Position numbers and translations under genes: made by a program
DNA from: Vibrio owensii CAIM 1854 = LMG 25443
GTDB taxonomy: Bacteria; Pseudomonadota; Gammaproteobacteria; Enterobacterales; Vibrionaceae
Assembly: GCF_000817815.1 (NCBI RefSeq)
Contig: NZ_JPRD01000056.1
Coordinates: forward strand, 20,674 to 84,673
Length of the DNA stretch: 64,000 nucleotides
Direction of reading: 5' to 3'
Part shown: positions 60,844 to 64,000 of the stretch, one piece after another
Numbering within the stretch: position 1 is the stretch's first letter
Layout: each line of letters starts with the position of its first letter
The notes under the pieces: generated by a model
The model's database searches: none
The model's input: the letters and a program-made list of their open reading frames with translations, nothing else
Told to the model about the DNA's origin: nothing

Positions 60844-61458
60844 GTGACAGAACAGAAAGTTGTCATTATCGATACTGGCTGTGCCAACGTCTCTTCGGTG
60901 AAGTTTGCTATTGAACGCTTAGGCTATGACGTAACTATTTCAAAAGATCCGCAAGTCGTATTGTCGGCAGATAAGCTATTCCTACCGGGTGTGGGAACCG
61001 CCAGCGAAGCGATGAAAAACCTAGAAGAGCGCGATCTTATCAGCTTGGTAAAACAGGTAGAAAAGCCGCTGTTAGGTATCTGTTTAGGTATGCAACTGCT
61101 GGGCAAAGTGTCTCAAGAGAAAGGACAGAAAGCCGACGAGTTGGTTGAGTGTCTTGGACTTTGTGATGGCGAAGTGAAGCTACTACAAACTGGAGATTTG
61201 CCACTGCCGCATATGGGTTGGAACACGGTCTCTGCAAAAGCAGGTAATCCACTTTTCAAAGGTATTGAAGAAGGAGAGTATTTCTACTTCGTGCACAGCT
61301 TTGCGATGCCAGTTGGGGACTACACGATTGCGGAATGCGAGTACGGCAACCCGTTCACAGCTGCAGTACAAAGCGGTAACTACTACGGTGTGCAATTCCA
61401 CCCTGAGCGTTCTTCAAAAGCGGGCGCGAAGCTTATTCAAAACTTCTTAGAATTATAA
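60844..61458 (+). CDS. hisH: Imidazole glycerol phosphate synthase, glutamine amidotransferase subunit
   Basis: Releases ammonia from glutamine for HisF. 204 residues; catalytic triad Cys in LLGICLGMQLLGK, His and Glu in VQFHPERS. GTG start at 60844 with AAGGAG upstream. Confidence 0.97.
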   Translation: MTEQKVVIIDTGCANVSSVKFAIERLGYDVTISKDPQVVLSADKLFLPGVGTASEAMKNLEERDLISLVKQVEKPLLGICLGMQLLGKVSQEKGQKADELVECLGLCDGEVKLLQTGDLPLPHMGWNTVSAKAGNPLFKGIEEGEYFYFVHSFAMPVGDYTIAECEYGNPFTAAVQSGNYYGVQFHPERSSKAGAKLIQNFLEL

Positions 61459-61470
61459 AAGGGATTTAGT

Positions 61471-62208
61471 GTGATTATTCCAGCTCTTGATTTAATTGAA
61501 GGACAGGTGGTTCGCCTTTATCAAGGTGATTACGGCCAAGTAACTGAGTACAAAGTCGACCCCGCAGAGCAGTTCAACTTGTACCACCAAGCAGGTGCTA
61601 ACTGGTTGCACTTGGTGGATTTAACTGGCGCGAAAGACACGACAGCACGCCAGCTTGATTTGATTGCAAAGCTACTAGCAAGTACACCAGCAAACATCCA
61701 AATCGGTGGTGGTGTGCGTACAGAGCAAGACGTGATTGATCTGTTAGAAGCCGGTGCTCAGCGTGTTGTTGTTGGTTCTACAGCAGTAAAACAGCCAGAG
61801 CTTGTGAAAGGTTGGATGGAAAAATACGGCGCAGAGAAAATCGTTCTCGCGCTAGATATCAACATCGAACAAGACGGCACACGTAAAGTGGCGATCTCTG
61901 GTTGGCAAGAAGATTCAGGCGTGACCATCGAAGCTCTAATCAACGATTACCTAACGGTAGGTTTGCAGCACGTGCTTTGTACGGACATTTCTCGTGACGG
62001 TACGCTAGAAGGCTCAAACGTAGAGCTTTACGTTGACCTATGCAAACAGTACCCACAAGTGCAGTTTCAATCTTCAGGTGGCATTGGCTCATTAGCAGAT
62101 ATCGAAGCGCTAAAAGGCAGCGGTGTGGCTGGCGTGATTGTTGGTCGTGCGCTGTTAGATGGTAAGTTCACAGCAGAGGAGGCGTTTGCATGTTGGCAAA
62201 GCGAATAA
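61471..62208 (+). CDS. hisA: Phosphoribosylformimino-5-aminoimidazole carboxamide ribotide isomerase
   Basis: ProFAR isomerase, beta/alpha barrel of 245 residues. IIPALDLIEGQVVRLYQGDY with the catalytic Asp 7, then GGGVRTEQDV and ISRDGTLEGSNVELY with the second Asp. GTG start at 61471 after AAAGGGA. Its end overlaps hisF by 19 bases. Confidence 0.97.
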   Translation: MIIPALDLIEGQVVRLYQGDYGQVTEYKVDPAEQFNLYHQAGANWLHLVDLTGAKDTTARQLDLIAKLLASTPANIQIGGGVRTEQDVIDLLEAGAQRVVVGSTAVKQPELVKGWMEKYGAEKIVLALDINIEQDGTRKVAISGWQEDSGVTIEALINDYLTVGLQHVLCTDISRDGTLEGSNVELYVDLCKQYPQVQFQSSGGIGSLADIEALKGSGVAGVIVGRALLDGKFTAEEAFACWQSE

Positions 62209-62963
62209 TTCCATGTCTTGATGTACGTGATGGACAAGTGGTCAAGGGCGTCCAGTTCCGTAACCATGAAATCATTGGCGACATCGTTCCTCTGGCACAG
62301 CGTTATGCGGAAGAGGGCGCTGACGAGCTTGTGTTCTACGATATTACCGCTTCAAGTGATGGTCGTGTCGTCGATAAAAGTTGGGTCGCTCGCGTTGCAG
62401 AAGTTATTGATATTCCTTTCTGTGTGGCTGGTGGTATTAAATCAGCGGAAGATGCAGCGCGCATTCTTGAGTTTGGTGCAGATAAAGTGTCTATCAACTC
62501 ACCTGCCTTGGCGAACCCGCAATTGATTACTGACCTTGCTGATAAGTTTGGTGTGCAATGTATCGTGGTGGGCATTGATTCTTACTACGACAAAGAGACC
62601 GGCAAGTATCAGGTTTACCAGTTTACTGGTGATGAAGAACGCACCAAAGCAACTCAATGGGAAACGCGTGATTGGGTGCAAGAAGTACAAAAACGTGGCG
62701 CTGGTGAAATCGTACTGAACATGATGAACCAAGACGGCGTGCGTAACGGCTACGATATTGAACAACTTAATATGGTGCGTGAAGTGTGTAATGTGCCATT
62801 GATTGCATCGGGTGGTGCAGGTGCCATGGAGCACTTCGCAGAAGCCTACCAAAAAGCAAATGTGGATGGCGCGCTTGCCGCATCGGTATTCCACAAGCAA
62901 GTCATCAATATTGGTGAACTAAAGCAGTATTTGAAACAACAAGGCATTGAGGTACGACTATGA
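62190..62963 (+). CDS. hisF: Imidazole glycerol phosphate synthase, cyclase subunit
   Basis: Uses ammonia from HisH to form IGP and AICAR. 257 residues. IIPCLDVRDGQVVKGVQFRN with the catalytic Asp near the N-terminus and a second in NMMNQDGVRNGYDIEQLN. GAGGAGG within hisA precedes the ATG. Confidence 0.97.
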   Translation: MLAKRIIPCLDVRDGQVVKGVQFRNHEIIGDIVPLAQRYAEEGADELVFYDITASSDGRVVDKSWVARVAEVIDIPFCVAGGIKSAEDAARILEFGADKVSINSPALANPQLITDLADKFGVQCIVVGIDSYYDKETGKYQVYQFTGDEERTKATQWETRDWVQEVQKRGAGEIVLNMMNQDGVRNGYDIEQLNMVREVCNVPLIASGGAGAMEHFAEAYQKANVDGALAASVFHKQVINIGELKQYLKQQGIEVRL

Positions 62964-63595
62964 GTGTGAAAGCCGCCGAAGTAAGTTCGCTAGCTGAGCG
63001 AATCAACTGGGAAAAGGTGGATGGTCTGGTACCTGCCATCGTACAAGATTTCCAATCAAGCCAAGTGCTGATGATGGGTTACATGAACCAAGATGCGTTG
63101 GCAAAAACGGGTGAAACAGGTCAAGTGACGTTCTTCTCTCGTACCAAGCAACGTCTTTGGACGAAAGGTGAGACCTCCGGCAACGTATTGCAACTAGTGA
63201 ACATGCAGCTCGATTGCGACAACGATACGCTACTGGTGAAAGTGAATCCCATTGGCCCTACGTGTCACTTGGGTAACACAACTTGCTGGGATGTGGACCC
63301 TCAAGAGGAGTCACAAATGGTGTGGCTTCATCAACTTGAGCAGCTACTGGCTGCCCGCAAGAGTGCCGACCCAGATTCCTCTTATACTGCTAGTCTTTAT
63401 GCCCGTGGCACCAAGCGTATTTCGCAAAAAGTGGGCGAAGAAGGCGTTGAAGTCGCGCTTGCGGCGACGTCGGGTGATAAGGCGGAGCTAGTGTGTGAAT
63501 CAGCAGACTTGGTTTACCACTTGCTGGTATTGCTTCAAGACCAAGGCTTATCGATGAATGACGTAGTGAATAAACTGAAAGAGCGTCATAAATAA
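62960..63595 (+). CDS. hisI: Bifunctional phosphoribosyl-AMP cyclohydrolase / phosphoribosyl-ATP pyrophosphatase
   Basis: 211-residue fusion (HisIE). The N-terminal cyclohydrolase has MGYMNQDALAKTGETGQVTF and the zinc ligands LDCDNDTLLVKVNPIGPTCH. The C-terminal pyrophosphatase has RISQKVGEEGVEVALAAT with its metal-binding glutamates. Overlaps hisF by four bases. Last his gene, followed by a terminator. Confidence 0.97.
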   Translation: MSVKAAEVSSLAERINWEKVDGLVPAIVQDFQSSQVLMMGYMNQDALAKTGETGQVTFFSRTKQRLWTKGETSGNVLQLVNMQLDCDNDTLLVKVNPIGPTCHLGNTTCWDVDPQEESQMVWLHQLEQLLAARKSADPDSSYTASLYARGTKRISQKVGEEGVEVALAATSGDKAELVCESADLVYHLLVLLQDQGLSMNDVVNKLKERHK

Positions 63596-63613
63596 ACCTG
63601 CTATAGATAAATG

Positions 63614-63647
63614 AAAGCCCCTATGCTCTCGAGCCTAGGGGCTTTTT
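63614..63647 (+). terminator. Terminator of the his operon
   Basis: AAAGCCCCTA (63614-63623) and TAGGGGCTTT (63636-63645), then T's. Confidence 0.92.
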
Positions 63648-63734
63648 TACTTTAGTGTTCTTGATTCGGGGGAAAACCCGGCAACAGTGCTAGTAGCGAT
63701 TAGACTCTGAATCACGCTCGTTCCTCGCTGTTCG

Positions 63735-63808
63735 ATGTATGGACTCCCCTCTCCAAGGAGGAGCTAAAATTTTAGTGCAAACAGAAATTTTAATCGGGAG
63801 CCATACAT
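63735..63808 (+). ncRNA. Structured leader of the IS110 transposase, pairing its start region
   Basis: ATGTATGG (63735-63742) is complementary to CCATACAT (63801-63808), and CTCCC (63744-63748) to GGGAG (63796-63800), a 13-bp stem with one bulged A. The right arm contains the ribosome binding site GGGAG and the first two bases of the start codon. Inside lie AAAATTT/AAATTTT (63766-63791) and CTCC/GGAG hairpins. It can block translation, and it may be part of a bridge-RNA region; which, is not settled by the sequence. Confidence 0.55.
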
Positions 63809-64000
63809 GAAAAAGTCTACTACTATCGCCATTGATTTAGCAAAAAACTCATTTCAAATTTGTAAACTAGTTAGAGATCAAGTTACCTCTGAAAAAGCCT
63901 TAACTAACCAAAAATTGAAGTCATGGTTACAAAAACAACCCGCTTCTCATGTAGTAATGGAAGCTTGTGGCTCTGCACACCATTGGGGACGTTTTTGCCA
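63807..64000 (+). CDS. IS110-family transposase, N-terminal part
   Basis: Open to the right edge, 64 codons visible. The start MKKSTTIAIDLAKNSFQICK contains the first catalytic Asp of the DEDD RuvC-like domain (AIDLAK), and VVMEACGSAHHWGRF carries the conserved Glu. ATG 63807 has GGGAG 6 bases upstream. Elements with the MEACGSAHHW form are common in the IS1111-like branch, but a fragment is not enough to assign the subgroup. Confidence 0.9.
   Translation, partial: MKKSTTIAIDLAKNSFQICKLVRDQVTSEKALTNQKLKSWLQKQPASHVVMEACGSAHHWGRFC

Larger units (their letters stand above)
63660..64000 (+). mobile_element. Left part of an IS110-family insertion sequence, truncated by the window edge
   Basis: The transposase start at 63807 identifies the element. 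About 150 bases of structured non-coding sequence come before it. The left boundary is not defined: IS110-family elements have no long terminal inverted repeats, so 63660 is only an approximate position after the his terminator. Confidence 0.7.

Noticed and set aside
1..64000. CRISPR arrays, tRNA or rRNA genes
   Set aside because: No spacer-repeat pattern, no tRNA TTCRA arm with acceptor pairing and no rRNA signatures were found on reading both strands; the only short tandem arrays are the two heptamer sets.

Overview
The window is chromosomal DNA of a Vibrio, most likely of the Harveyi clade (V. alginolyticus / V. parahaemolyticus relatives). The evidence is the combination of an M9 collagenase, an alginate-degradation cluster, the ald-lrp-ftsK-lolA-rarA-serS block, the bioA/bioBFCD locus, an H-NS (VicH-type) gene, a lysine-riboswitch-controlled NhaC-type transporter and a complete hisGDCBHAFI operon with a polyhistidine leader. 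The assignment is by gene content and protein character only; no database search was possible.

Layout. 1-2.9 kb: an accessory-looking patch with the N-terminus of a small protein, an orphan C5-cytosine DNA methyltransferase and a GFA-fold protein flanked by an imperfect direct repeat. 2.9-8.7 kb: secreted collagenase, a guanine deaminase with an apparent signal peptide, a small protein and a YdjM-like membrane protein. 8.9-19.7 kb: an alginate utilisation locus: secreted PL7 lyase, two tandem PL17 oligoalginate lyases, KdgF-like cupin, KDG kinase, KDPG aldolase and an SSS-family symporter. Together they would cut alginate outside the cell, import the products, reduce them to unsaturated monomers and feed them into pyruvate plus glyceraldehyde-3-phosphate. 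The DEH reductase, outer-membrane porin and regulator are not in the window. Similar 11-bp palindromes stand upstream of both the lyase/kdgF divergent promoter and the symporter and look like the operators that tie the locus together.

19.8-35 kb: housekeeping genes: miaE, a membrane-anchored coiled protein, cysB, a methyltransferase, ald/lrp (divergent, around a perfect inverted repeat), ftsK, lolA, rarA, serS, two translationally coupled secreted proteins of unknown function, and a DksA/YbiI-type zinc finger protein. 34.7-39.8 kb: biotin synthesis, bioA divergent from bioBFCD across a BirA-type operator with 15-bp perfect arms. 39.9-41.2 kb: a 55-codon small gene and htpX.

41.4-47.6 kb: an eight-gene operon (NTF2-like, SDR, FAD amine-oxidase-like, DUF1365, cyclopropane-fatty-acid-synthase-like, DUF2878, chalcone-isomerase-like, DUF3833 lipoprotein) that probably modifies membrane fatty acids. 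Its promoter carries a 32-bp near-perfect palindrome with TGTACA half-sites and a second TGTACA pair around a TATAAT box, which fits control by a MerR-type light or stress regulator encoded elsewhere.

47.8-56.1 kb: purB-hflD-mnmA (leftward), gsk, hns and the lysine riboswitch plus transporter. Both purB and gsk have PurR-type palindromes. 56.2-63.6 kb: the his leader, attenuator and eight his genes. The last 350 bases hold the start of an IS110-family insertion sequence whose leader RNA can fold so that the ribosome binding site and start codon are paired.

Heptamer tandem arrays abut the stop codons of miaE and purB, and degenerate relatives lie downstream of eda and of the DUF3833 gene. I found no rRNA, tRNA or CRISPR array.
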